Below are positions 35,222 to 46,844 of a stretch of 64,000 nucleotides of DNA, piece after piece. Position numbers and translations under genes: made by a program. How positions within the stretch are numbered: position 1 is the first letter of the stretch; the number at the start of each line of letters is the position of its first letter. This DNA is from Acheta domesticus (taxonomy: Eukaryota > Arthropoda > Insecta > Orthoptera > Gryllidae), in NCBI GenBank assembly GCA_031308135.1, contig JAHLJT010009436.1, positions 140,700,303-140,764,302 on the forward strand, given 5' to 3'. A model generated the notes under the pieces. It did not search any database. It worked only from the letters and a program-made list of their open reading frames with translations, and was not told where the DNA came from.

Positions 35222-35458
35222 CTGTGGTCACGGGGTAAAAGTTCTTAAGTCAAAAATCTTAGTTTGGAGAAAACAAGGGTTAGATTTTTGAGCCTCCGCT
35301 GGTTCCTACGCTAAACGCTATTTCTTATTTTTTCTCGTTAAGTAGGCAACATTTGAATTCGGTCGTTTAACTAAAATCAAATATAGATACTAAAAGTTTC
35401 AGTACTTAACCCAATTTTGCCAAAAATTGACTTAAGAACTTTTACCCCGTGATAACAG
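35222..35458. mobile_element. MITE family M1, copy 2, TSD TAAT
   Basis: 237 bp with ends CTGTGGTCACGGGGTAAAAG and, on the other strand, CTGTTATCACGGGGTAAAAG. Flanked by TAAT (35218-35221 and 35459-35462). R1 copy A keeps the uninterrupted site ATATTAATATTGATTT near 32035-32050, so the 4-bp duplication is seen against an empty paralogous site. Confidence 0.9.
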
Positions 35459-35499
35459 TAATATTGATTTGAGAGAGATTCATGGTTCTCAACACCTAG

Positions 35500-35567
35500 T
35501 TAGTTTAGTTAATGCCTTATTTTACGTGGCGAGACTCGAGCCATCAGGCCCGCTCTTCCGTCTGACC
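35500..35567 (-). mobile_element. SINE-B 3'-end fragment
   Basis: 68 bp. On the minus strand it reads CAGACGGAAGAGCGGGCC..GAGTCTCGCCACGTAAAATA, matching the 3' end of the SINE-B copy at 53490-53812. 8-bp direct repeats ACACCTAG flank it (35492-35499 and 35568-35575). It is a strongly 5'-truncated insertion into R1 copy B. Confidence 0.8.
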
Positions 35568-35679
35568 ACACCTAGATTACTACACATTTCCAATTTTCCT
35601 GACAACTGGATATAAAATGGCGGGATTGGAGGAACAATGGAATGTGCTACTCTCTGCATCGAGGGGCTCTATGAGTGCG

Positions 35680-36030
35680 GAGCGCAGAGCGCACCTCGGC
35701 GGCGGTGGCAGGTGGCTGCAGCGCAGAGCGGCTGCGCGGGCAGCGTTCGCCAATGCCACGGCCGCCGCCGCTGCCGTGCCGTCCGCTCCTTCGCGGAACT
35801 GGAGGATCTACCCGTTTTTCTCGCTTTCCCGTTGAGATTCAGGCCGATTCTCGCGCGACGGCCTCTCCTCTCCTCTCCGCTTCGCGCAGGAGCACCGGAA
35901 CGAAAGAAATCCAAATGCGGCGATGCGATATTCAGACTAACTTCGCGAGTAACTCGAGCGCGCATTACTTTTTTGTTGCGCGCGGTTCCGCCATTCCACG
36001 CTCCGCGGCGTCCACGTACGCGTAATAAAT
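35680..36030. other. CpG island
   Basis: GC-rich and CpG-rich (GGCGGCGGTGGCAGG, GCCGCCGCCGCTGCC), beginning at the R1 copy B border. Overlapping open frames in three frames and on both strands show no domain. Confidence 0.55.
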
Positions 36031-36059
36031 CTGCTGCTTAGAGGACGGGGGAAATAAGG

Positions 36060-39000
36060 GGTGTATTAGGAATAGATAAAGAAGAAATAGAAATCATAAT
36101 GAGGCATTTGTCAGTGTCGTGGAGCGCCCGGCGGATGGGATTGATGTATGGAAGCCAGCGCGACGCCGCTCACTATGTTGCAAAGCTCGTGTACGCCGTG
36201 GCATGTTGGGAAGCGCGACGGCAGCGGGAAAGGCGATATGCGGGGCTGTACCGGTCTGCGCAATCTCGAGCAACTTTTTCTGGGGGTGGAAACGGGGTTT
36301 GTTAGTGGGAATATGAAACTTCGAAGGCCGAAGAAGCAAGCAATATGTGCAGTCGTACCGTTTAATGATCTTAAGTATCTGTAGAAGCGTTTACCCAATG
36401 AATTGATAGCCGATATTTTCATTTACTAACTGAATAACTAAAATAGATGTTCACTAATGCATCATAACTTCTTTGAAATCATTTGTACCTACAGGGTACT
36501 CAGTGTTAATATCCGTACTCAAGACGATGTAATATCATGATAAAAGAAACCTTCTTTCTTTGAGTATTTTTTGTTTTCCCAGCCCTTCTCCATGATCAGA
36601 AACTTGAAGTAGTCTCTCATTGCACAAGTGTGTCTAGTCTTTCTCTACGGGAAACTATCAGTAAAATAATATTAACACGCTATTGCAGATTGTTGATCCG
36701 AGACCACGGGAGCGTGAGTTAACAACGTTCAGGTCACGAGTTGTTTCGATATGTGAACAAACGCAGAATTTCAGCAGATTCAGAGGTTTTTAGACTTCAT
36801 TCTTTGTGCTACTGCGCTTCAATAAGAAGCTAGTTTGTTCCTAATGGCACCATTACACTTCAAACGAAGTAGTTGTTGGTGTCGCCAATAGGTATCAACT
36901 ATCGATCATTAAAGACTCCCGAATCAAATATAGCCAATCTATGAACATTGTCAGCTACTTGAGGAGAATTTGGTGAGAAGAGGAGGGCAAATTCCCCGTT
37001 TTTATGTTTTCTACATGCGTTGTTTCAATCAGGAACTGAAAATGTGGGTTTCTTATTTTGCCTTGAAGTAAAACAATTTATAGAACAATTACAAAGTATA
37101 ATAACTTATATAATAATATGACATAGAAATCTTACACCTAATTATGTTCTGCATGCTGAATCTAAATATCCCCTAGAATTTATATTATTGATATGTGCGT
37201 TATAAATACAGATTGAAATGTTCCATTTGCAGATAAACAAATTAACTAATATAGCGAATATTTTAATATCTGAAAAGTATTAACAGAATATGATGATTAA
37301 ATGTCTACAATATAATGTTATTTAATTTTTACTAACAACCAACTTTATAAAGACAGTTCGCAGCTAATGGCTGCTTACCACCTTCACATTAAAATATTAC
37401 GTCATTCCGGCGTTCTTCATGTATTGACTTAAAATAATTTCAATTCGTTAATTATACCAACTGAACAGATTTCATACGAATAATTCAAACTGAATATAAC
37501 TCTAAAAATGTTTAATACAACTTTAAATGTATCTTAATTCATGGCTAGAGCAAAGAGTAAATTCTGTACCCTAACGATTTTTATCGTAATCTCGATGGGT
37601 GAAACAAAGACTAAATCACTATTCATTTCACCATCCTGTAATTGTAAGTTCAATAATTATGTAGGAGTACGTGTCCCGTTTCGCAATTTTCAATCACCGT
37701 TGCAACCCCCATACGATACATACTACCATAGCTAATAGCACGATGTATTTGTAACATGTTGAAACCATTGGCCCTATGTAAGAGCACATTTTACTCTTTG
37801 CTCCACCTATCGATTCAATGGATCCAATCGATTGTGTATTATAACACGATAATAGTTAACCATTAATTTTGAAAGAACGTCATTTATAAACATCATTAGT
37901 AATTTTGTAGGTCACAATTATTTACTCTTTGGTCTACTCATTTACGTCAATCTGGTCTCGTAACTTTCCATACATGTGAAATGCAAGCACAATGTGAAAT
38001 GGAGCATATTCACTTTTATTCCTTCTCATTGATTCACAATATATCAATTAACGTTTGAGTTTTATTTTATACACAATATTTAAATTTGTGTATAATTAAT
38101 TATACTGTGAAACTTTTAGGCCGATTTATCTGCTAAAAAACAACAATGTATTGTCGGAAAATGATTTTTACAATACACAAAATCTTGGAAAGACCTTCTA
38201 ATGTAAATGTAATATGTAACCGAAAGTTACAATATACGACCTATAAAAGTAATTGGTCATTAAATAGGTTCAGTATTATAATCTTGTAGCAATTAACATA
38301 CAATTGTGTATGTAATGACACTCAGAAACAGGACGTGGCATTTATGTACTTTTTAATTAATGCTTCTCTGCTCTTATTCAAATAATTCTTAAATTGTTCT
38401 CTTTATTGCAAAAAAACACCAGAGCGGGCATACAGAAGTTTATTTCTTCATTCTTAACTTGATGCGCTTATGCTCCATGCTAAATTGTTATCTAATAAAA
38501 TTCTTCAGATCTGTTAGCACATATGGGTATACATTGGGGATGGCAATAAGATCCTAAAAATATCCTTGTATAAGAATTACACAATGAACACAAAACACTT
38601 CAAAAATTAAACCAACTTTGACAAAAAGATATTAAAATAGGAAATATTCCAACTTAAGAACTAAACAACTTCACATGACACAGTAAACAAATTTGACACA
38701 ACCTTGTGTTTCTTTATGTCCATGTAAGCACATGCTTTGCTCTTATGATTGTGTACACATCTCATGTACTCGCATCTTAAATTTAGCGCATCTCTTGCGT
38801 TGTCGGGGGCGACAGCTCGATTCGCAGTTCAGCAGCATTCATTGCACCGATTTGTTATTGAATATAAAGTAAACAACCACATTGTCAAATATGAAAATTG
38901 ACTAATCGGGCACGTATATCGTAAATTATGATCGGAGAAGTGCCTATCGTAATCATATTGTTGTCATCGTGTATCTATAATCGCGCTTATAATCTCTTCA

Positions 39001-39590
39001 ATGACAGCCGTACTCTTTGGGCTATGATTCTTTCGGTTACTAGTATTATTATATCGATTTACTAATGTCACGTAGTACTTTCGTTGTATCCGAATCATTT
39101 TGTAAATTCTCGTAAAATCTGGGGTACTTCATTTTAGAGAAAAACACAATTGCCGAACAAATGAAGCAACCGAAAATGTTTTAGCGAATGTTCTTTTCCG
39201 TAGAAAGTTGTTAAGTTTAACGTTTCTATATTTTTTTCCTTAGATCCAAACCTCTCGCAAGAATATTTTTCATGAAAGTAATTTACTGTTTGTTCTCACA
39301 TCGGTTTTCTTTGCTTGATAATATTTACTCCATAATGACCAGTTAATAAAACATGGTATATTTTAGGTCATACTATTTTTCTCCTCTGGCGCGCTAGTAT
39401 TTTGCTAATTTCGTGAGTTTCTCTCAAAATATGTGCGCGCAGCGCGACTCACTTAACGACGAAGGCGTGAATGAGGAGGCAGCACGCCTGCTGCAAATTA
39501 CCATTCTGAAAGTAATCTATATTCATGCGAAATAATTTTCGTAATTTGCTTCCTCCGAGGTGTTAACGAGAGGTCAAATAACAATGCTTC
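36060..39590. other. AT-rich spacer without identifiable gene
   Basis: 3.5 kb with no domain-bearing frame, RNA gene, microsatellite of note or inverted-repeat element that I could recognise. A GC-richer patch at 36100-36300 holds short frames on both strands. Confidence 0.45.
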
Positions 39591-39599
39591 GTTTGCAAC

Positions 39600-40340
39600 A
39601 TGGCCGTCGGCCGGCAACGAGCTCCGTCGCACTCCAGTCGTCATCACAACCACCGCCGCCGCCGCACTTGTGGCCCTCTGGCGTTCGCCCGCAAACCTGC
39701 ACCGCTGTCGTTTGGGCTGACCACCGCCTCCTCCGACGTCGTCGTCGCTCCCGCCGCCCCCGCCGTTCCCGCCGCCCCCCGCCACCTCCGACCCCGCGCC
39801 ACCTCCGTTCCCGCCCCCACCGCCGCCGCCAACACTGCCACTGCCGCCGCCGCCGCCAACACCGCCACCGCCACCGCCACCGCCACCGCCACCGCCACCG
39901 CCACCGCCACCGCCACCGCCACCGCCACCGCCACCGCCACCGCCACCGCCACCGCTGCCGCCGCTGCCGCCGCCACCGCCACCGCTGCCGCCGCCACAGC
40001 TGCCGCCACAGCTGCCGCCGCAAACGCCGCCACCACTGCTGCCGCCGCCAACACCGCCAACACCGCCAACGCCGCCAACGCCGCCAACGCCGCCAACGCC
40101 GTCACTGCCACCGCCACCGCCGCCTTCGTCGAGAAGATCGCGTGGCCGCCCCCATGAATATGGAGGAAGGCGGTGGCGGACGGCGAGGTCCGGCGCTCGA
40201 CCCCAGTCGCTTCCGAATGAGCCCCGGTGCCCCGCGCGGCGCGGCGCGCACACGGGCGCGCGGAGCGGGATTTCGGCGCGAGCCGATTAAGCCTCACGGA
40301 GGGGCATCGGAGGCGAAGCCGCCCCCTGGCCGTGCGACGA
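39600..40340. other. CpG island containing a CCGCCA array
   Basis: GC-rich block. Five long frames (149-287 codons) overlap on the two strands as Arg-His, Ala-Thr, Gly, Arg-Trp and Ala-Val repeats, the translations of one hexanucleotide array, so none is supported as a gene. Confidence 0.75.
39846..39956. repeat. (CCACCG)n hexanucleotide array
   Basis: Pure CCACCG from about 39862 to 39952, with imperfect CCGCCA/CCGCTG/CCAACG units extending to about 40130. A 6-bp unit with no stop on either strand leaves all six frames open. Confidence 0.95.
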
Positions 40341-40344
40341 TGAA

Positions 40345-41160
40345 CCCTCCCCAGCAGGCGATTAGAGACATTCTCATTTGGGAAGACTTGTAAACCTCTT
40401 TGCAGTTTTCGACATTCATTTCTAGGGTGAAACATATTACAAACTATTCGGGTAAAAATGAAAGAACAAGGAGCTGTACAGTCAAATAATACCATTTGAA
40501 AATACATTTCTTTTATAAGTATAGAATTAATTTTATGTATAAGTATCTTATTATGTAATTCACTGTTCCGAATACATTAAATCAAGTGTTCTTCTTACAT
40601 ATTCTTCAGTTAAGTCGTTTTATTGTTCATAGCAACCAATTACCGAATCTTGCAACGCAGGGGTCTCAAAAACAATTATTCATGATTACTTACATTGGAT
40701 TTACAACGGTTAAGTATTTACAGTGGATCTCAAAGAAAAATGTAAATGTTAACAAAACATTATTCTCCAAATATTAATTAAAACATTCATTTAAATGACC
40801 AATACGAACTAATAAAGAACATAAAATGAACATTAAATACTCGATGATAGCGTCAAATACAATGCCCCAAGGAACACTTCAACCAACAAGCTGAAGAGGT
40901 AGGTCTACTTTCCTCCAGTATAAACCGATAATGGCGTAAAGGCTTGCAAAGTGTCTCTTAGGAGGGCCTTCTAACCAAGCGATTTGCTTCATTCGAACTC
41001 GGAGCGCAGAAACGAACCAAATGCAACGGCACACATGCCAGACTTTGCAAGCGCGTGCCCGCAAAAGAACAGAAAACGTGATCGCGACAACCTCAACACC
41101 ACGTCAAACTCGGACGCGAACAGCGCCAACAACATCGCGTTTTAACCCTGAGATTCCTGT
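40345..41160. other. Spacer
   Basis: AT-rich, no gene recognised; the 63-codon frame at 40586-40777 has no domain signature. Confidence 0.4.
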
Positions 41161-41179
41161 TGCGCGTGAAACGACTAGG

Positions 41180-41720
41180 GGCTGCAAGGCGGCGGCGGCG
41201 GCGGCGTTTTTGTGGCGTCGATTTTTAAGAGCTCGCTCTCCTCCGGCGGCGGCGGCGGGCGCGCGCGTGAGCCAGCGAGCGAACGAACGCACGCTTCGGC
41301 TCGCCGCACCAGGCCCCGCCGTGCTCATTCCCGTGCGCGCGAGGCAACTCGCCGAGCGCCGCGCTCCGTTCGGCTTTTAACACGTCCCCACAAATGCGTT
41401 CGTTAGCGCCCGGCCTATTTAGAATTTACGTCGTGTCGTTCAAGTATGTAATTAACCGGCGGAGCGCGTAAAACCAACATCTTCCACGGCGGCTTCGCGC
41501 CTTAAAAGGGACGTCCAATTTGAAGGCGCATCGGCTGCACGCCCTCTGACACCCGTTCGCGCCTCGAGACGCGCGAGGTGCGCGGCGCGACGCGGCGCGG
41601 CGCGGCGCGGCGCGGCGCTCTTTTCTTTGGCGGACGCGCGCGCGCTGCTTCGCCGGATTCCCGCGCCGCCGCCGCCGCGCCACCAGGACTAAAAGCTCGC
41701 CCCGCGAGAGGATATTACCT
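41180..41720. other. CpG island
   Basis: GC-rich block with GGCGGCGGCGGCG, (GCGAACGAAC)-like and a (GGCGC)n run at 41580-41618. Overlapping frames on both strands are compositional. Confidence 0.6.
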
Positions 41721-41729
41721 CTGTTTTTC

Positions 41730-42310
41730 CTGCCACCGGCTCACTATCTGCTAGTGATCATCGCGCTTCGTTTTAAGACAGTTTCGGAGCGGTCGTAAAC
41801 GGAACTAGACGGTGGGTGTCGGGATTGCGGTGGAGGGAAAAAAAATAAAGAATGGAGGAGGAATAGACAAAAACGGGGTATGGAAGGTTTATACAATTTT
41901 ATAGCTAAGTACTGTATGAAAATCATGAGTGATCATAACATGCCTATTATTTATTATTTGATAACAAATGTTTTGAGGAATGACGATACTCGTAGCATTA
42001 ATGAATGTTAAATTAATTTTTATTTAAATTATGTAGCATAATTTGATGTTTTCAAGTTCTTTGTGTTACATGAAACTTTTAAGTACGAGTCTTAACTAAT
42101 TTTTAAAGTAATGTCTTCAAATAGTGATTAAACAGTGACATTTTCTGATATTTTATACACTTTTTGTAATAATCATCATAATAATCATTGTAAAGAAGTC
42201 CAAAGGTAAAAAACAATATATTTTCAATAATTTCTGCTAAAGGTTTCAAAACTACATTAAAACAAGTTTAATGAATATGCAAATCATTTCCATATATTTA
42301 ATTTCACAAA
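41730..42310. other. AT-rich spacer
   Basis: No gene or structured repeat recognised. Confidence 0.4.
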
Positions 42311-42319
42311 TTAAATCAT

Positions 42320-42620
42320 AATCATGTGCTCCTCTTCTTCCTCTCCTCCGCCTCCTCGGGAATTCCTCGTGGCTGCAGCCGCCTCCTCGTTCTACAAGGT
42401 GACAATTAGGGGGCGCCGAGAGTACGTAAACGGGGCGAGTACCTCGCCAGCACGCGGATGTGATGAAGGGCTATCTCTCGATCGTGCGATTTTTCTCGCG
42501 TGCTTCTGCCCGCGTGGCGGAGGCGGTGACGGTGGCGAAGGCGGCGCTCAGGGCGGTTGCGTCGAGGGACGCGCCCGCCGCCCGGCACCCATAGGCGCTC
42601 GTTGCGGCCTACAACTACCC
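42320..42620. other. CpG island
   Basis: GC-rich block directly upstream of the decamer satellite. The 116-codon + frame at 42324-42674 and two - frames overlap; no domain seen. Confidence 0.5.
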
Positions 42621-42659
42621 ACTGCCGTCCACATTCGCTCATTGTCACCCGTAGACGTC

Positions 42660-43150
42660 AAAACTCGGCAATAGCACATAGTTGCACATTCGCCCATAGC
42701 ACATAGCACATAGAAAACTCGCAATAGCACATAGTTGCACATTCGCCCGTAGTTGCCCGTAGTCACCCATAGTCGCTCACAGCCGCCCATAGCCACCCAG
42801 AGCCACCCACAGTCGCCCACAGTTGCTCATAGTCGCCCATAATCGCCCATAGTCACCCATAGTCGCCCATAGTCGCCCTTAGTCGACCACAGCCGCACAA
42901 AGCCACCCAGAGCCACCCACAGTCGCTCACAGTTGCCTACGGTCCCTCATCATCGCCCATACGCCCACAGATGTTCACAGTCATCCATTGACACCCATAG
43001 TCGCTAATTGTCGCCGAAAGACGCCCAGTATCGCCCGTAGTCGCTCACATTCGTTCAATAATCACTCACAATCGCCCAAAATTTGCTCACAGCCACTCAG
43101 AGCCTGTCTACAGTCGCTCACCGCCCCCCACAACCACCCACCGTCCCACA
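42660..43150. repeat. 10-bp-period satellite, unit CGCCCATAGT
   Basis: About 45 head-to-tail decamers of the type CGCCCATAGT, CACCCAGAGC and CGCTCACAGT, keeping the 10-bp phase almost without break from about 42740 to 43000 and more loosely to 43150. The first part holds a direct duplication of a word of about 40 bp (AACTCG..CAATAGCACATAGTTGC). The unit gives open frames as an artefact. Confidence 0.9.
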
Positions 43151-43199
43151 CCGTCGCTGAAAGTCGTCCCCAGCCGCCCATCGTCCACCCACTGCCACT

Positions 43200-43440
43200 G
43201 CTACTGCCACCGTCCGCCACCCGCCACGGGCCGCCCCGGCGCCCAGCGCCTAGCGCCTAACGGCTCCCGGACGTGTGAATCCTCGGCCGAGCGGTCAGAT
43301 GGTAAATGGCGCTCGCGAGCGCGGCTCCCACGTGCCGAGCCGAGGCGCAGCCGGTAGCTAAGCGCGCTCGCCCCGCGCCGCGCCGCGCCGCGTCCTCTGC
43401 GGCCATTGTTATTCCGGCGCCGGGCAATTTGCGCGCGTCT
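43200..43440. other. CpG island
   Basis: GC-rich block (GCCCAGCGCCTAGCGCC, CGCGCCGCGCCGCGCCGCG) following the decamer satellite. Confidence 0.5.
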
Positions 43441-43919
43441 CCAAAAGAGATGGGAACACGATGATGAAGGAGTTGTCTTGTCTGTAAATTAATCGCCGGT
43501 GTGAGTTTTGTACGAATGTTTTTGATGGGGGTTAGGTTCCTCTTCATGACATTCAAATTACAAGAAAAATTCCTGTGTATTTCGTACAGCACAATTTGTA
43601 AATTGACTGATATCACGCGACCAAGTTTCTTCTTGCGGACGCAGGAAGTAAAAAATGCGAGAAGATAACTGTTTTCGTGTGTACGCGTCTAATGATACTT
43701 TACGAGTATTGACGTTTTGCTAGGCACTCGATTGTTTTCAGTTACTACAATGAATAGTCAACTTTGCTTAAAACTAACACAATTTGTCAGGATATGTTCA
43801 ACTGTAAACAACACCAAAAACACGTTCCCATTCCTGAATATCAGTCCTTATAAATTTCCCGATAATGAACTCATTTCTCAGCAAGAATCCTTTCAGACTC
43901 TCCACAACCATATTTCCCA

Positions 43920-44440
43920 CAAAGGCTGCAAAAGGTCGCTCGCACAATCGCGTCCCGCGCAGTCCGCAACGCCGTTCCGGCCCAACAGCTGACAAGATGA
44001 GACGAACCCGAGTGGCGGAGCGTCAACCTTTCCGAGTGGATTCCTCGGCCGGCGATTGGTCCTCGACCCCTGGCATCGGCCGGGCGGGCGGGCGGGCGCC
44101 GGGGCGTCGCCGGGCCGAGCCACCAACGCAGCGCGCCCGCGAGCGCCCGCTCGCCCACGCCTCGCTCCTCGGCGCGGCGCGGGGCGGCGCGGCGCGTTTG
44201 AAGTCCCATCGGGTGCTAATAGCGGCAGCTCCTCATTCAAATTGATCTCCCGCCGCGCCCACCGGCCGCCGCCGGGACGCGCCGCGGCCCGCTCGTGAAA
44301 GTTTCTTAAATAAAATTTACGTTTCTGGCGCCGCTTACCGACGTGGAAACAATAGCCCGATAGCATCTTCATGGAGGTACAAATGCCAACACTCTTCTTC
44401 GGCGGGTGCCCGCGCGCCCCAGCCCGGCGGTTCGCAGCCG
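43920..44440. other. CpG island
   Basis: GC-rich and CpG-rich (CGGGCGGGCGGGCGGGCG, GGCGCGGCGCGGGGCGGCG). The 239-codon minus frame at 43893-44612 overlaps two others and is Arg/Ala/Pro-rich without a domain. Confidence 0.6.
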
Positions 44441-45079
44441 GTTCACGATTTACATAACACTTGTTAGGACTGAAGAAGCATAAATATCGCGCGGGAAACG
44501 CGATTACGATATTACCGCACATGCGTGGCGAATGCTCGCCAAACGTGTTTGTTTTTTTTTTATTTGGCTTTACTGTTGTGTTCTTTTCCAAACGGCAGGA
44601 GTTATGCGCCATTATTTTTCAACGCCGTTGCCAGGTAGTCTGAGAAGCGTGGATTAGTATCAACAAAGTTTCTTGCGCTTATCTTTGTCTGGTTCTGGAC
44701 ATTAGTACCAGTGTACCAATTGCTTATGTCCAGTTGCTGTAAAGTCACGCACAATGGCCGTGGCAAAACGTGAACGCCCGTCTGTTTTTTTAAATCGACT
44801 CTCTGAAGAACACTAAACAGTAATAAACACCTCGACAAAACAAGGAAGCGGCAAATATTTACAGACACAATTACAGAAGTAACGCTGAATTTCACGAAAT
44901 GAAGACATTACGAGGTACAACATTTCATTGAGAGTCCAGTTTACAAGCGGTTATCGGATGAAAATTAGCTTGTTGGCAGCAATGAATGCGCTGCTGCTAG
45001 GGGTTTAATAGCACAGAATCAATGCTAATGATTGGCATACATTACCAGGTCAGGCCGCGTTCAATGAAAATAGCTTCCC

Positions 45080-45300
45080 GCATGCAAAAAACGAGCGGCG
45101 GCACGGGGAGTCAGCGCGGCGTGTGCGCCGCAACTGTTGCACACGGGCCGTCCCCGGTGAACCCCGGCTGTCGCGCCGCCCGCGCCCGTAACACACGCTT
45201 TCGCCGGCGCGGCGCGGCGCACGAAGTCGCAAGCGAATGACCTTCGGATCGGTTCGGCGCACGCGGAGTGCTCCGTGAGGAGAGACAAGGTCCCAAAGAC
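45080..45300. other. CpG island
   Basis: Short GC-rich block (GGCGCGGCGCGGCGCACG). Frames on both strands overlap. Confidence 0.5.
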
Positions 45301-45309
45301 GGGAGGCAC

Positions 45310-46325
45310 GGGCTTGCACCATTCTTAAGAAAACTGTGGATTTGGCCCAGCAAAATTATTGCAAGATATTTTATAAAAGTGATTTCGTATCAATTTAGTT
45401 TTAAAACAGACAAAAAGTTCTTCAAAAATTGTTGATCTTACAAAAAGGGTTTAGTCAAGAAGTGGGAAAAACCAAATAACACAAAATGATTGAACAATGA
45501 TTTCGGTCCATTCTTTATTTTCCAAAAACACTCGCACGCACTTTCCCTCACTTCCCAACGAAAAACTCGATTTTCACCTTTTATTTTGGAAATAACTACA
45601 TTCATTATAATGCTTAGAAGTTTTGGATATTAAAATCTTCCAAATTAATATTTGGGACACTCGTGCATTTCAAATATTTCAAAAAATATTTTTGAAAAAC
45701 AAATATTATCCAAGCCTTAATAATGACCACTATTGACTATTATGGTTATTATATTAGAGACATTTGTGAAAACCTTCGAAATAATTAGAACCTAATTTCT
45801 GAAACTTTTTCCAGAACATTACAATAGCAAAATTATATATTCCATAAGGAGAAAAAGTTTCAATAATCCATGAATCTCCTCGTTTTGTTTTGGAAAATAT
45901 TTCAGATCCAAGTAATCCCTCTTTACGAAAAAAAAATTATAGTTTCCATATTGAATAAAAATATCGATGTTAATTAAAATAAATCTATGTGTATAATTCA
46001 GTAAAATATTATTAGTCTCTCATTGACATCCCGCATTAAAATTATTCCAGGTATTTTCTTGGTGGCGCCAGGCCCCATTCGCGGCCCGTGCGTCTGTCGT
46101 CAGTACCAATGGGCCTCTTACTTTCTTGCAAACTACTTACTTTGTGCAGAGAAAGTTACACAACGCTGCAGCCAAAAACGGGGGATATATCGACAGAAAA
46201 ACTAATTGTCAGACGCTAATACCAAAGAAAAGTGGGTAATTATTTTCCTAAATATAATAAATATCTTCCCTTAACGCGTTATGTAGTTAGAATCCACGAC
46301 TTGTGGGACCTTGATACATCAAGAC
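45310..46325. other. AT-rich spacer
   Basis: No gene recognised; strongly A/T-biased. Confidence 0.4.
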
Positions 46326-46329
46326 TGGT

Positions 46330-46840
46330 TTACAGCAAAACATATCCGTCCGTCAGTCCATCTGAGAACAACGCCATCAGCTAAAACGTAAGCAAAATTT
46401 TCAAGATTGATATTCCCTGATCGATCTGGGATTTTGATTTTTAGGTTACTTTACTGGTACTTTAGGTTTACTGGTCTCAAAACCATTTTCAAAACTTCCT
46501 CAAAAATAGCTAAATTTTTTCTTTATTTTTTCTCATGTAGAGCAAAGTATGATTTTTTGTTGAACTCTTAAATTTTTGAAAATTGCAAAAGGTGACTTTT
46601 CCCAATTTTTTTCGGGCAACCCCAATATTAAAAATATGTTTTCGCCAAACTTGGCGTGAAATAAACGGAAATTTTAAAAACAAGATATTCCCATAAACTT
46701 CGTTTTTTCTTTAATTTTTTCTCAGCTACGCTTGATAAAACGGACACATCCGATTTTCATTGAACTTTGAATTTTTGAAATGTGCAAAAATTAACAGAAT
46801 GAGAAAGTATGTGCTGTTGTAATGCCACTAGTTTTAATTT
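46330..46840 (-). repeat. Interspersed repeat E, likely copy 3, inverted
   Basis: On the minus strand the 3' side carries GATGGACTGACGGACGG in place of the octamer array, and the far end reads GGCATTACAACAGCACATAC, similar to the GCATTACATAACTG tail of copy 2. TTTTTGAGGAAGTTTTG..-type words lie between. The alignment is loose. Confidence 0.45.
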
Positions 46841-46844
46841 TTTC

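Larger units (their letters stand above)
35081..35668. mobile_element. R1 TIR element, copy B, twice interrupted
   Basis: Ends GGTCCCTAGATAACAGAGTA plus GCGCAACC..CCATTTAATATCC and, on the other strand, CATAGAGCCCCTCGATGCAG plus AGAGTAGC..CGCCATTTTATATCC. Direct repeats CTATGAGTG (9 bp) lie at 35072-35080 and 35669-35677. Broken by M1 copy 2 (35222-35458) and by a SINE-B tail (35500-35567); without them it is about 265 bp and aligns with copy A. Confidence 0.75.

Noticed and set aside
39498..40507. Gly-, Arg-His-, Ala-Thr- and Ala-Val-repeat frames up to 287 codons
   Set aside because: All are readings of one CCACCG array and CpG island; five overlap, none has a domain.
42660..43150. CRISPR-like array
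   Set aside because: The units are contiguous 10-bp repeats with no spacers, in a eukaryotic context.
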